Source of the DNA: JAQVEM01 sp964601205 | GTDB lineage: Bacteria; Actinomycetota; Humimicrobiia; Humimicrobiales; Humimicrobiaceae | Assembly: GCA_964601205.1 (NCBI GenBank) | Contig: CAZRML010000012.1 | Location: forward strand, 1 to 64,000 | Reading direction: 5' to 3' | DNA: 64,000 bases | In this document: piece after piece, positions 50,558 through 59,397 of the stretch | How positions within the stretch are numbered: position 1 is the stretch's first letter | How the letters are laid out: every line of letters begins with the position of its first letter | Translations under genes and position numbers: made by a program | The notes under the pieces: generated by a model | Told to the model about the DNA's origin: nothing | Databases searched by the model: none | The model's input: the letters and a program-made list of their open reading frames with translations, nothing else

Positions 50558-52813
50558 ATGAAAGTATTTAAATACTTATTCGTATTTCTTATAGTACTTA
50601 TTTTTCTTGTAGCATGCAGCAGTCAGGAAGAATCTGCTGTTAAAACCGATACCGGAGAAACTGAAGCAGAAGAGGACGCCGCCGGAGAAACTGATATGGA
50701 TGAAAGTGCCGGAAGTGTCGCCGAAGAAGAAATTCCCGCGTTAAAAGAAGTCTTTGAAGATGATTTTTACATGGGCACAGCAATAGAACCAGGCCAGCTT
50801 GAGGACCCGGAGCTTACCGAACTTATAAAAAAGCATTTTTCAAGTATTACTGCAGAAAATGCCATGAAACCCGAAGGAATCCAGCCTCTTGAAGGAATAT
50901 TTGATTTCAGGGATGCTGATAAAATAGCTGAATTTGCAATGGAAAACGGAATTGCCCTGCGCGGGCATACCCTTATTTGGCACAATCAGGTGCCGGACTG
51001 GTTTTTTACTGAAGACGGAGCGCCGGTTTCTGGGGAAACACTTAAGGAACGCATGAAAACACACATCACCGAAGTCATGCAGCACTACAAAGGGCAGATT
51101 TATGCATGGGATGTTGTAAATGAACCCATTGATGCAGATGCACCCGACGGACTGCTGAGAAACAACTGGTTTGAAGTGCTGGGTGAAGAGTATATAGAGC
51201 TTGCCTTCCGCTATGCAAGAGAGGCGGACCCTGATGCAAAACTCTTTTTGAATGATTTTGACACCACAAATGCAAACAAATGTCAGGCAATTGTGGACCT
51301 GGTAAAAAGACTCCAGGGAAAAGGTGTCCCGATAGACGGTATAGGTATGCAGATGCATATCTCCCCTGGAAATCCGTCACTTGAAGATTTTGAAAAAACA
51401 CTTCAGAAATTCTCCGAACTGGGGCTTGAGATTCATATAACCGAAATGGATATATCTGTTTACGAAGACCGAAATGAGTCATATGAGACCATCAGTGAAG
51501 AGATATTAAACGAACAGGGTCACCGGGTAAAGGATTTGTTCGATGTTATTAATAAATATAAAGATCATATAACCAGCGTAACCTACTGGGGAGTTGCAGA
51601 TGAGTATTCATGGCTCAGGTACTATTTTGAGGACCGCAAAGACTGGCCGCTGCCTTTTGATGAAGAACTTAAAGAAAAACCCTTCTTCTGGGGGATGGTG
51701 GACCCGGAAAAACTTGCTCCCAGGATAAACACGGCAAAAGCGATTGAGGGCACCGCTGAAATTGATGGAAATGTGGATGAAATATGGAATTTTGCAGAAT
51801 ATTTTCCTGCAATGGCACCTTCAGAAGGACCCGGCATGGAGGCAAGAGCGCTATGGGATACTTCAAACCTGTATGTCCTGGTTGAAGTCTCGGATGCAGG
51901 TTCCATAGAGGATAATTCAGTTAAAATCTTTATAGATGAGAAAGATGATAAATCAGACTCCCTGGATGAAAATGACAGAGTAGTTGAATTTATCTTTGAT
52001 TCTGAATGGGAAAATACCGGAGATGCTGCCGTCAGCCAGACTGATGACGGGTATATTTTTGAAGCCCGCATCCCCTTTAAACATATAGAAGGCAGCAGAG
52101 ATACCCTGATAGGACTGGATATCCAGGCATCCTGCGGAGACGGGGCAACCGTAAAATGGAATGATAAGAAGGGCACTGCGGATAAAATTCCCGGATACTG
52201 GGGCAGGGTTAATCTTGCAGCTGCTCCCGGCGGTGCAAATGCAAAATACGGGACCCCTGAAATAGATGGCACGATGGACGAAGGATACGGCGCATGCAGC
52301 CCCCTGTCCGTTGATACATTTATTCAGGGTATAGAAGATGAAAAAAATGTATTCCAGGGCGCAACTGCACAGGGCCGGGTACTCTGGGATGAAGACGCGA
52401 TTTATGTATACATGGAAGTAAACGACCCGGTATTAAGCGGGGCAAGCGATACTGCCTATATGCAGGACAGCATTGAGGTTTTTGTAGACGAGAACAATAA
52501 CAAAACAACCTACTACGAAGAAGATGACGGTCAGTACAGGGTAAGCTATAAAAACAGGCAGTCTTTCGGTTCAACCGGCAGCGTAGAAGGTTTTGAAAGT
52601 GCTACCCGGCAGCTGGATACAGGGTATGCTGTTGAGGTTAAAATCCCTTATCGGACCATTACCCCGCAGGAAGGTACAGTTATCGGCTTTGACCTCCAGG
52701 TAAATGACGACCAGGGAAGCGGAGCAAGGGACAGCATTGCTAAATGGAACGACCCGACCAATAATTCATGGCAGTCAACTGCAGGATTTGGGATTCTGAC
52801 TTTAGGGAATTAA
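50558..52813 (+). CDS. GH10 endo-1,4-beta-xylanase lipoprotein with two CBM9-like domains
   Basis: 751 residues. A signal peptide with lipobox LVAC (Cys20) leads into an acidic linker (~25-58). The GH10 barrel (~60-385) has the acid/base Glu189 in WDVVNEP and the nucleophile Glu296 in IHITEMDIS, with ENAMKPE and GHTLIWHNQ. Two CBM9-like domains follow (~395-565 and ~570-751), each with an IDG..DE opening, a LWD strand and an FxxEARIP or YAVEVKIP end. It is anchored to the outer membrane face or cell surface and cuts xylan into xylo-oligosaccharides for the XylA/XylB operon at 18.9-32.5 kb. The 3' end overlaps the convergent pabC-like gene by 12 bases. Confidence 0.94.
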   Translation: MKVFKYLFVFLIVLIFLVACSSQEESAVKTDTGETEAEEDAAGETDMDESAGSVAEEEIPALKEVFEDDFYMGTAIEPGQLEDPELTELIKKHFSSITAENAMKPEGIQPLEGIFDFRDADKIAEFAMENGIALRGHTLIWHNQVPDWFFTEDGAPVSGETLKERMKTHITEVMQHYKGQIYAWDVVNEPIDADAPDGLLRNNWFEVLGEEYIELAFRYAREADPDAKLFLNDFDTTNANKCQAIVDLVKRLQGKGVPIDGIGMQMHISPGNPSLEDFEKTLQKFSELGLEIHITEMDISVYEDRNESYETISEEILNEQGHRVKDLFDVINKYKDHITSVTYWGVADEYSWLRYYFEDRKDWPLPFDEELKEKPFFWGMVDPEKLAPRINTAKAIEGTAEIDGNVDEIWNFAEYFPAMAPSEGPGMEARALWDTSNLYVLVEVSDAGSIEDNSVKIFIDEKDDKSDSLDENDRVVEFIFDSEWENTGDAAVSQTDDGYIFEARIPFKHIEGSRDTLIGLDIQASCGDGATVKWNDKKGTADKIPGYWGRVNLAAAPGGANAKYGTPEIDGTMDEGYGACSPLSVDTFIQGIEDEKNVFQGATAQGRVLWDEDAIYVYMEVNDPVLSGASDTAYMQDSIEVFVDENNNKTTYYEEDDGQYRVSYKNRQSFGSTGSVEGFESATRQLDTGYAVEVKIPYRTITPQEGTVIGFDLQVNDDQGSGARDSIAKWNDPTNNSWQSTAGFGILTLGN

Positions 52814-53674
52814 AAGCTGTGTCCTTTCATCATATAATTCCATAATTCTGGAAGTTATTTCCCCGGGAACTTCACCCTCAAGGGTAAACCTATCAACTTT
52901 TCTTACCGGCACTATCTCTGCAATGGAACTTGTTTTAAATATTTCATCGGCATCAATTAAATCCCTGTAATGGACCCTTCTTTCCTTTACTTTTATTCCA
53001 TTTTCCCTGCACAGGTTCAGAACGACACTTCTGGTAACTCCGGGCAGTATATTATGGGTAACAGGAGGGGTGTAAACGGTATTCCTTTTCACGTAAAAGA
53101 TATTGCTGGAGGCGCCTTCCAGAACCAGTTTATCTGCGGTAAGGAATATTGCCTCTTTTGCACCGCTCCGGTGGGCCTCATCTTTTGCATAAAGGTTCTC
53201 AAAATAATTGATAAGTTTGTGAGTATAGATAGGGCTTCCAACCGGAGGCCTTTTTATTGCCGAAGAGATTATATTTATACCTTCGGTGTAATCGGTCGCA
53301 GGATAGGGTGTTAGCTTTTCTGCTATTACTAACAGGGTGGGCCTGTAGTTGCTGCTAAAATAGAGGTCTTTTCCGTGAACTCCCCTTGTTACAATTATTT
53401 TTATGTATGCATCTTTTCCCGCGAGATTATTTTTATTTAATGTTTCTCTTACCGCTTCCCACACATATTCTTCATCAAAGGTAGCGTTATATCTTAAAAT
53501 CTTCAGCGAATGAAATAATCTTTTTATGTGCTCGCTCAGCATAAATGCAAAGCCCCCGTAAATTCTAAGTGTCTCGTATAGCCCGTCACCATACAAAAAT
53601 CCTCTATCCTTAACCGGTATCCCTGCCCTGCTTCCGGTTGCAAACTTTCCGTTTATAAAAATATAATTACACAT
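52802..53674 (-). CDS. pabC: Class IV aminotransferase, probable aminodeoxychorismate lyase
   Basis: 290 residues of the PLP fold-type IV family. RGFLYGDGLYETLRIY, the PLP lysine in YTHKLINYFENL, EAIFLTADKLVLEGASSNIF and THNILPGVTRSVV are the family blocks. Branched-chain and D-amino-acid transaminases share the fold, but the position behind pabA and pabB favours 4-amino-4-deoxychorismate lyase, giving p-aminobenzoate for folate. It lies 19 bases after pabB. Confidence 0.82.
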   Translation of the reverse strand: MCNYIFINGKFATGSRAGIPVKDRGFLYGDGLYETLRIYGGFAFMLSEHIKRLFHSLKILRYNATFDEEYVWEAVRETLNKNNLAGKDAYIKIIVTRGVHGKDLYFSSNYRPTLLVIAEKLTPYPATDYTEGINIISSAIKRPPVGSPIYTHKLINYFENLYAKDEAHRSGAKEAIFLTADKLVLEGASSNIFYVKRNTVYTPPVTHNILPGVTRSVVLNLCRENGIKVKERRVHYRDLIDADEIFKTSSIAEIVPVRKVDRFTLEGEVPGEITSRIMELYDERTQLLIP

Positions 53675-53693
53675 ATCAGACCCCGATTTAAAT

Positions 53694-55379
53694 TTATATT
53701 GTTTTTATTATTTTTTTTAAATTTTTTCCGGTAAAAAATTTTAAAGTTTCCGCAAGGGCTATTCCCTTATCCAGAGTTTCGTTGTACTCTTCTTCCGGTA
53801 TGGAATCCTCAACAATTCCTCCACCTACATTATAATAAAATTTATTCTTCTTTATAACAAATGTTCTTATAACAATATTTAGATCTGTTGTAGAGTCAAT
53901 CCCTATGTAACCTATTGAACCGGTATATACACCCCTCGCAGTGGGCTCCAGCCCATCAATAATTTCCATTGCCCTTATTTTGGGCGCGCCTGTTATAGAA
54001 CCTCCAGGAAAGGCTGCTTTTATTATATCAGAGATATCTGTTCCTTTTTTTACCCTGCCGGTAACCGTGGATACAGAATGGTAGACCCTGGCGTATTTTT
54101 CAATTACCGCGTGCTCCGCGACCCTGACGGTTCCGTAGTAACAGAATTTCCCGAGGTCATTCCTCTCAAGGTCAACAATCATATTGAGCTCCGCCCTGTC
54201 TTTTACACTGTTTTTAAGTTCGGTCATGTTTTTATTATCGCCTTCAGAATCAATCCCCCTGGGTCTTGTGCCCTTTATGGGCCTTGTCTCTATAATATCT
54301 CCTTTTAAAAATAAGAACCTCTCGGGTGAGGAACTCCCAATGCATAAACCCGGAAACTTCAAGAAAGCCGAAAATGGAGCGGCGTTTTTTTCTCTAAGTA
54401 TGTAATAGAGATCCGCCGGCTCCACGGGAAGTTCTGCCTCAAACCTCTGGCTGAAATTTGCCTGGTAGATATCGCCGTCATGGATATGCTGTTTTATTTT
54501 AATTACTCTTCCAGTGTAGCTTCTTTTTGTCATGTTGGGGCGGAGCTTTATATCACGAATGTTTTTCCTGCGGTATTTTTCAATTATCTCATTTTTAATA
54601 TCAGAAAATGTATCATCCGGCTTTTTTATTGCGGATATGTCATCATTCAGGCTCCTTCTTACTCTCTTTATCAAGTCTTTATCACTTATATTCTCATCAA
54701 TAAAATCATTTTCAAAGCAACCGGCCACTATAATATCTTCATCATCATCTTCGGTTTTATCTGCGTCCCCATCCCCGCTCTCTTTATTCTTATTATTCTT
54801 ATTATCTTCCGTTACCTTAAAATTCTTTATGTAATACCACCTGCCGTCCCCGTGTCCGTAGGCCAGTAACCTGTCGTAATACAGTAAGTAAAAAACCGGA
54901 AGGCCCATATCATCCACCGCACCGGAGGGGAGCTTCTCTATATAATTTTTTAAATCATATGAAAAATAACCTATAAAGCCCCCTCTGAAATCGGGAAGTT
55001 TTAATTTAGAAATATTCTTTCCGCCTGTTCTTACTATCTTTCTTGTTTTTCCCCCGGCTATATGCACTGCTCTTATATTCCCCTGACCCGTGCCCGGGAA
55101 GCTGCAGATATGGCTTCTGATATGCTTTTTTAAGAATGATAACGGATGCTGGTATGAATAGTAGCAAATTCCTGCAGAAATATTTATGGATTCATTTCTG
55201 TATCCGGTGCTTTTTATGATTAGAGAGGGCTTCCAGGCTATATATGAAAACCTCGAGTATTTATTGCCGGGAAGGCTGCTGTCCAGAAAACTCAGGTAGC
55301 CGTAATCTTTTAACGTATAGGCAATATCCTGAGGTTCTGCTTCCATATTAACATCCGTAATTGTGGAAAGAATTTTCAT
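53694..55379 (-). CDS. pabB: Aminodeoxychorismate synthase component I
   Basis: 561 residues. The N-terminal part (FLDSSLPGNKYSRFSYIAW, then GGFIGYFSYDLKNYIE) is the anthranilate-synthase-type N-domain. The C-terminal chorismate-binding domain has IYQANFSQRFE, ETRPIKGTRPRG, IVDLERNDLGKFC, YHSVSTVTG and FPGGSITGAPKIRAMEIID. Between them (~195-225) is an insertion of almost only Asp, Glu, Lys, Asn and Ser (for example KESGDGDADKTEDDDED), which makes the protein longer than the usual ~450. Its start overlaps the pabA stop by four bases. With PabA it aminates chorismate. Confidence 0.9.
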   Translation of the reverse strand: MKILSTITDVNMEAEPQDIAYTLKDYGYLSFLDSSLPGNKYSRFSYIAWKPSLIIKSTGYRNESINISAGICYYSYQHPLSFLKKHIRSHICSFPGTGQGNIRAVHIAGGKTRKIVRTGGKNISKLKLPDFRGGFIGYFSYDLKNYIEKLPSGAVDDMGLPVFYLLYYDRLLAYGHGDGRWYYIKNFKVTEDNKNNKNKESGDGDADKTEDDDEDIIVAGCFENDFIDENISDKDLIKRVRRSLNDDISAIKKPDDTFSDIKNEIIEKYRRKNIRDIKLRPNMTKRSYTGRVIKIKQHIHDGDIYQANFSQRFEAELPVEPADLYYILREKNAAPFSAFLKFPGLCIGSSSPERFLFLKGDIIETRPIKGTRPRGIDSEGDNKNMTELKNSVKDRAELNMIVDLERNDLGKFCYYGTVRVAEHAVIEKYARVYHSVSTVTGRVKKGTDISDIIKAAFPGGSITGAPKIRAMEIIDGLEPTARGVYTGSIGYIGIDSTTDLNIVIRTFVIKKNKFYYNVGGGIVEDSIPEEEYNETLDKGIALAETLKFFTGKNLKKIIKTI

Positions 55380-55975
55380 AAATTTATGAAATTTTTAAGT
55401 ATCTGCAGTCCAGCCGGAGTCAGGAAGGATTCAGGATGAAACTGTATTCCTTCCAGTTTGTATTTTTTATGCCTAACCCCCATTACAATGCCGTCTTCTG
55501 TACGGGCTGTTACTTCAAGTGAGGAAGGGATGGATTCTTTTTTTAAAATAAGGGAATGATATCTTGCTGCCTCAAAAGGATTTTCTATTCCTTTATAAAT
55601 ACTCTTTCCGTCATGGTAAATCCGGGATGTTTTCCCGTGAATCACCAGCCCTGAATTTATTACCTCTGCTCCAAATACCTCTCCGATACACTGGTGGCCC
55701 AGACATACTCCCAGTATGGGTATTTCTTTATAAAATCGCTTTATTATCTCTTTTGACAGTCCCGCATCGTCAGGCCTTCCGGGGCCCGGAGAGATTACTA
55801 TTTTTAAGGGAGACATTTTTTTTATTTCATCCACAGTTATTTTATCGTTTCTTCTAACTTTTATACTCTCACCCAGCATTCCAAGGTACTGCACCAGATT
55901 AAAAGTAAACGAATCATAATTGTCTATCATGAGTATATCTATTTTTTTTGTCTCTGTGGCTGTTCCCACTATCAT
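55376..55975 (-). CDS. pabA: Aminodeoxychorismate/anthranilate synthase glutamine amidotransferase
   Basis: About 199 residues. The class I glutaminase triad is seen: Cys in LGVCLGHQCIGE and His-Glu in IQFHPESFLTP. The start IDILMIDNYDSFTFNLVQYL and ISPGPGRPDDAG are standard. The frame opens at a TTG at 56038; the ATG at 55975 behind AGAGGAAA is preferred. It supplies ammonia to PabB, or to TrpE if shared; no trp genes are near. Confidence 0.9.
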   Translation of the reverse strand: MIVGTATETKKIDILMIDNYDSFTFNLVQYLGMLGESIKVRRNDKITVDEIKKMSPLKIVISPGPGRPDDAGLSKEIIKRFYKEIPILGVCLGHQCIGEVFGAEVINSGLVIHGKTSRIYHDGKSIYKGIENPFEAARYHSLILKKESIPSSLEVTARTEDGIVMGVRHKKYKLEGIQFHPESFLTPAGLQILKNFINL

Positions 55976-56166
55976 TTTCCTCTGTTCTTTTCTATTCCTG
56001 TTTTTTATAAAGATTAAATTATATGTTTGTACAGGCAAATATTTACAAAACTCAATTTTTATTAAAAACTAGCTCCGTTTCTCTGTAACTGAAATTATAT
56101 TAGAAGCAGGACAAAATCTCAAAAGGAATGTTATATTTTTATCCGAGGATTTTTTAGAAAATAATT

Positions 56167-56337
56167 TCAAGGGATTATTTTTTCTATGAAATCTATTTTT
56201 TCGTAGTCGCTGTCAAAGGAAAATACCGCACAGCAGTTATTTTTTGCCATGTGACTGGCGATGTATGCATCTATAAAATCAATATTTTTTTCTTCATATA
56301 AATCCAGCTCATCAGGTAAAGTTAAATGCAGGATTTT
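56167..56337 (-). pseudogene. C-terminal fragment of a PIN-domain toxin
   Basis: The minus strand reads ILHLTLPDELDLYEEKNIDF, then IDAYIASHMAKNNCCAVFSF, DSDYEKIDFIEKIIP and TGA at 56167. NIDFIDAYIAS and FSFDSDY are the last two acidic motifs of VapC/PIN ribonucleases. The N-terminal two thirds are missing and the frame is closed by TAA at 56338. No VapB-like antitoxin is next to it. The other bases of 55976-56390 hold only promoters. Confidence 0.7.
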
Positions 56338-56353
56338 TTAGCCACCTTTTTAA

Positions 56354-56382
56354 TTGAAAAACCCTGCCTTTAAGGGTAGAAT
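56354..56382 (+). promoter_or_regulatory. ABC exporter promoter, leaderless
   Basis: -35 TTGAAA (56354-56359), a 17-bp spacer, -10 TAGAAT (56377-56382), then eight bases to the ATG at 56391. There is no Shine-Dalgarno, so the transcript starts about at the ATG. Confidence 0.6.
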
Positions 56383-56390
56383 TTTAGCTT

Positions 56391-57314
56391 ATGATAAAGG
56401 TAGAAAATCTTACAAAAAAATTCGGAGATATTACCGCAGTTGAAAATATATCATTTGATATAGGCGAGAGCGAGATCTTTGGGTTTCTGGGACCAAATGG
56501 TGCGGGAAAAACCACAACTATAAGGATGCTGGCTACGCTTATTTCCCCGACCTCGGGAGATATAACCATAGATGGTAGAGATTCCAGAAACAATAGTGAA
56601 TATATTCGTTCAATAATCGGAATCCTTACCGAATCCCCTGGATTGTATGAAAAAATTTCTGCCTATGAAAATCTGGATTATTACTCCAGCTTTTACGGTA
56701 TTCCTGCTGCCAGAAGAAGAGAAAACATTGAGAAGTATCTTAAGATGTTTGGCCTCTGGGACAGAAAAGACGACCCGGCCGGCACTTATTCAAAAGGCAT
56801 GAAGCAGAAACTTGCATTATCACGCGCGCTCATACATGAACCAAAAATACTGTTTTTAGATGAGCCCACCGCCGGCCTTGACCCGGAAAGTGCCCACATG
56901 GTAAGAAATTTTATAGAAAGCCTGAAAGAAGAAAAAACAACAGTTTTTTTATGCACCCATAACCTGGAGGAAGCCTCAAATCTTTCAGACAGGGTCTGCA
57001 TAATAAGGAGGAAAATTATAAGGATCTCCACTCTCTCAGAACTACAGAACAGCGATAAAAATAAAAGAGTTGAAATTGTATTTAAAGGAGATGCTGCAAA
57101 ATATACTGGCCTTATAAAAGAAATTAATGAAATAAAAGATATCAGCGCTGATAATAACAGGATGGTTTTATTGATTGAGAAGCCTGAAATATACAATCCT
57201 CTGGTTATAAAGAAACTGGTAGATAGCGGAGCAGAAATTATTTATTTTAATGAAATAAAAGCATCTCTTGAGGAAATTTATCTGGATTTGATAAAGGGTG
57301 AAGAGGCAAAATGA
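56391..57314 (+). CDS. ABC-2-type exporter ATP-binding protein
   Basis: 307 residues. One nucleotide-binding domain has Walker A GPNGAGKTTTIR (~36-47), the Q-loop ILTESPGLYEKIS, signature YSKGMKQKLALSR, Walker B ILFLDEPTAGLDPESA and H-loop TVFLCTHNLEEA. A C-terminal ~80-residue extension is typical of NatA/CcmA-like exporters (DUF4162 region). It is coupled to the permease gene by a four-base overlap. The substrate (sodium, drug or lipid) is unknown. Confidence 0.92.
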   Translation: MIKVENLTKKFGDITAVENISFDIGESEIFGFLGPNGAGKTTTIRMLATLISPTSGDITIDGRDSRNNSEYIRSIIGILTESPGLYEKISAYENLDYYSSFYGIPAARRRENIEKYLKMFGLWDRKDDPAGTYSKGMKQKLALSRALIHEPKILFLDEPTAGLDPESAHMVRNFIESLKEEKTTVFLCTHNLEEASNLSDRVCIIRRKIIRISTLSELQNSDKNKRVEIVFKGDAAKYTGLIKEINEIKDISADNNRMVLLIEKPEIYNPLVIKKLVDSGAEIIYFNEIKASLEEIYLDLIKGEEAK

Positions 57315-58102
57315 AAAAAGCGCTTATTATATTTAAAAAAGAAATAAAAGAAATTATAAAAAATAAAAGCATATGGGGGCCCATCCTTCTGGTTACAGTC
57401 ATATTTTCAATTGCCATGCCTCTGGGGCTTATCCTGGTAAGTGAGCCCATACTGGAAGATGAGGATACCCTGAATTTTATAACTAAAGTTTTTGGCTCTG
57501 TTGAGGACCCTTTAAGGGTGCTCATAGGATTTATATTAAAGCAATTGATTGTCTTTTTGCTTATAATACCTGCAATGGTGCCCAGTTTAATCGCTCCTTC
57601 TTCAATACTCATGGAAAAGGAGAACAATACTCTGGAGCCTCTTCTGGCAACGCCTATAAAAACATCAGAACTGCTGCTGGGAAAAACACTTACAGCGCTT
57701 GTGCCGGCATTTGTTATTTCTACTATCAGTTTTATCATACTGACTGTGGTTGTGGATATTACAGCCTTTGTCAAACTCGGTTATGCCCCGCTCCCCACTG
57801 TGGAATGGGTCATAGTTGCATTTATTTTAAGCCCAATACTCTCATTTATAATTACTATGGCAAGCGTGATTGTCTCTTCAAAGTCTACAGATATTAAAAG
57901 TGCCCAGGGTATAGGAGCAATGGTAATATTTCCCATCTATCTTGTTATAGGATTGCAGCTCGGGGGAATTTTTCTGCTTAATATTACTTATCTGCTTATA
58001 GGATGTCTTGTGCTTCTGGCAGTCTGCCCGCTGGTCCTGCGGCTGGCGGTAAAGATTTTTGACAGAGAAAATATACTCACGCGCTGGAAGATGAAGGCTT
58101 AA
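57311..58102 (+). CDS. ABC-2-type exporter permease
   Basis: 263 residues with six hydrophobic segments and a large loop after the first (~45-80), as in NatB-like ABC-2 permeases. The conserved EKENNTLEPLLATPIKTSELLLGK segment (given here in parts: EKENNTLEPLLATP and TSELLLGKTL) is the coupling-helix signature. It acts in the membrane with the preceding ATPase. Its stop directly abuts the PfkB remnant on the other strand. Confidence 0.9.
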   Translation: MKKALIIFKKEIKEIIKNKSIWGPILLVTVIFSIAMPLGLILVSEPILEDEDTLNFITKVFGSVEDPLRVLIGFILKQLIVFLLIIPAMVPSLIAPSSILMEKENNTLEPLLATPIKTSELLLGKTLTALVPAFVISTISFIILTVVVDITAFVKLGYAPLPTVEWVIVAFILSPILSFIITMASVIVSSKSTDIKSAQGIGAMVIFPIYLVIGLQLGGIFLLNITYLLIGCLVLLAVCPLVLRLAVKIFDRENILTRWKMKA

Positions 58103-58282
58103 TTATAAAAGACTCATTATTTCTCTGCACGGCCCATCAGAACCGACTTTACTGGCAATCAATCCGTCCTGACCGAGGTTTTTTGCAAAGTATGCAAAGC
58201 TGGCCGGAGCACCGCCCAGCTTTTTACCTGAAGGAAATACATCCCACAATATTTCTCCGATACCTGTTACCTTATAGGACAT
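58103..58282 (-). pseudogene. N-terminal fragment of a PfkB-family sugar kinase
   Basis: The minus strand from an ATG at 58282 reads MSYKVTGIGEILWDVFPSGK, then LGGAPASFAYFAKNLGQDG, KVGSDGPCREIMSLL and TAA. GEILWD and GGAPAN-type motifs are the start of fructokinases and related PfkB enzymes. Only 59 of ~300 residues remain, the rest having been replaced by the exporter genes. There is no Shine-Dalgarno. Confidence 0.75.
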
Positions 58283-58344
58283 CTTATTTACAATAAGAAT
58301 TAAATTTTTTCCTGGCTATACGCTGGCCGGCAGACCTAAAAAAT

Positions 58345-58692
58345 CTATTTAGATCTTCTTCTTATTTTTCTTAACTTATAGTTAAGGTCATCCCTATGCG
58401 TATTACGGTAATTACCGCTCTGTCTATTTCCTTTAAAACTCCTACCTTTATCAGGCTTGGCCTCATTAACCACCATAGTTCTCTCTTTAAAAATATTCTT
58501 ATTTAACTTTTCTATGGCTTTAACTGCCTCTTCCTCTGTCTCCATTTCCACGAATCCAAAGCCTTTTGACCTACCGTCCAGATACCTTATTACTTTTGCA
58601 TAGGTTACATTACCCTCACTGGAGAATAACTCCTTCATGTCTTTATCTGTAACAGAATATTCCAGATTTCCTACATACAGTCTTTTGCTCAC
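58345..58692 (-). CDS. RRM-domain RNA-binding protein
   Basis: 115 residues. One RNA recognition motif has RNP2 LYVGNL (~4-9) and RNP1 KGFGFVEM (~43-50), followed by a basic Gly/Arg-rich tail (SFKGNRQSGNYRNTHRDD) ending in KLRKIRRRSK. Start is GTG at 58692 with AAGGGAAG upstream. Bacterial single-RRM proteins bind mRNA and are often cold-induced. It is divergent from a second RRM gene and has a ~145-base leader, which fits post-transcriptional or cold-shock control. Confidence 0.9.
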   Translation of the reverse strand: MSKRLYVGNLEYSVTDKDMKELFSSEGNVTYAKVIRYLDGRSKGFGFVEMETEEEAVKAIEKLNKNIFKERTMVVNEAKPDKGRSFKGNRQSGNYRNTHRDDLNYKLRKIRRRSK

Positions 58693-58845
58693 TACACTTC
58701 CCTTTCATTTTTAAAATTATCTTTGCACAATAAATAACATAAATACAACAAATTAAAGTAAAAACCCTGACTTATTGGAAGGTTTACCAAAAAATGCAGA
58801 TTTACTATAGATAAACATTATTTAGCAATAACCCTGCTTTTAGCT

Positions 58846-58851
58846 ATTATA
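58846..58851 (-). promoter_or_regulatory. Extended -10 promoter of the minus-strand RRM gene
   Basis: TATAAT preceded by TGG on the minus strand gives the extended form TGnTATAAT. No -35 box is needed or seen. It implies a leader of about 145 bases before the GTG. Confidence 0.55.
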
Positions 58852-58919
58852 CCACAAAAGAATTAGATGCGTATTTATTATATATTATATTTGAGTTAAC
58901 ACCGATACTTAAATAAACA

Positions 58920-58947
58920 TTGACAAAAGCTTGAAAGAGCTTATACT
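58920..58947 (+). promoter_or_regulatory. Promoter of the plus-strand RRM gene
   Basis: TTGACA (58920-58925), a 16-bp spacer, TATACT (58942-58947). It implies a leader of about 115 bases. The leader carries AGTCAGGGTTT (58984-58994), also present in the other RRM gene's leader, where it reads AAACCCTGACT on the plus strand near 58763-58774. Confidence 0.6.
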
Positions 58948-59068
58948 TAAGGCTCTCTTTTGTTTAATAATGTTTTTATTAAGAGTCAGGGTTTGTTATC
59001 AGCAATTACCTCTCTAAAAGAAATATTGTAAAGCTTAGAGAAACAATAATGATTAAAAGGAGGTAAGA

Positions 59069-59335
59069 ATGCAAAGTAACAAACTATACGTAGGAAATCT
59101 AAACTACTCTGTTACTGACAAGCAACTGGAAGAACTTTTTTCCCAGCATGGTCAAATTAAAGAAGTTACCATAATTGGAAACAAGGGATTTGGATTTGTT
59201 GAAATGTCAGATGTATCAGAAGCAGAAAAGGCAAAAGAAGCTTTAGACGGTACGACCTTTGAGGGCCGTAATCTAAAAGTTGATGAAGCCCGACCAAAAA
59301 GAGAAAGATCAGAGAGCAGTTATAGAAGATATTAA
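59069..59335 (+). CDS. RRM-domain RNA-binding protein
   Basis: 88 residues, almost only one RNA recognition motif: RNP2 LYVGNLNYSVT (~6-16) and RNP1 NKGFGFVEM (~41-49). A short basic tail (RPKRERSESSYRRY) follows. AAAGGAGGT precedes the ATG at ideal spacing. It is similar in its RRM to the divergent neighbour but has a shorter RNP spacer and tail, so the two arose by an old duplication. A strong terminator follows. Confidence 0.92.
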   Translation: MQSNKLYVGNLNYSVTDKQLEELFSQHGQIKEVTIIGNKGFGFVEMSDVSEAEKAKEALDGTTFEGRNLKVDEARPKRERSESSYRRY

Positions 59336-59368
59336 ATTAGTTGAATAGATTAATTTGATAAGTTATTA

Positions 59369-59394
59369 AGACCCCGCTAAGGCGGGGTCTTTTT
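59369..59394 (+). terminator. Rho-independent terminator after the RRM gene
   Basis: AGACCCCGC and GCGGGGTCT form a perfect 9-bp stem with a four-base loop, followed by TTTTT. It separates the RRM gene from convergent feoB. Confidence 0.9.
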
Positions 59395-59397
59395 ATA

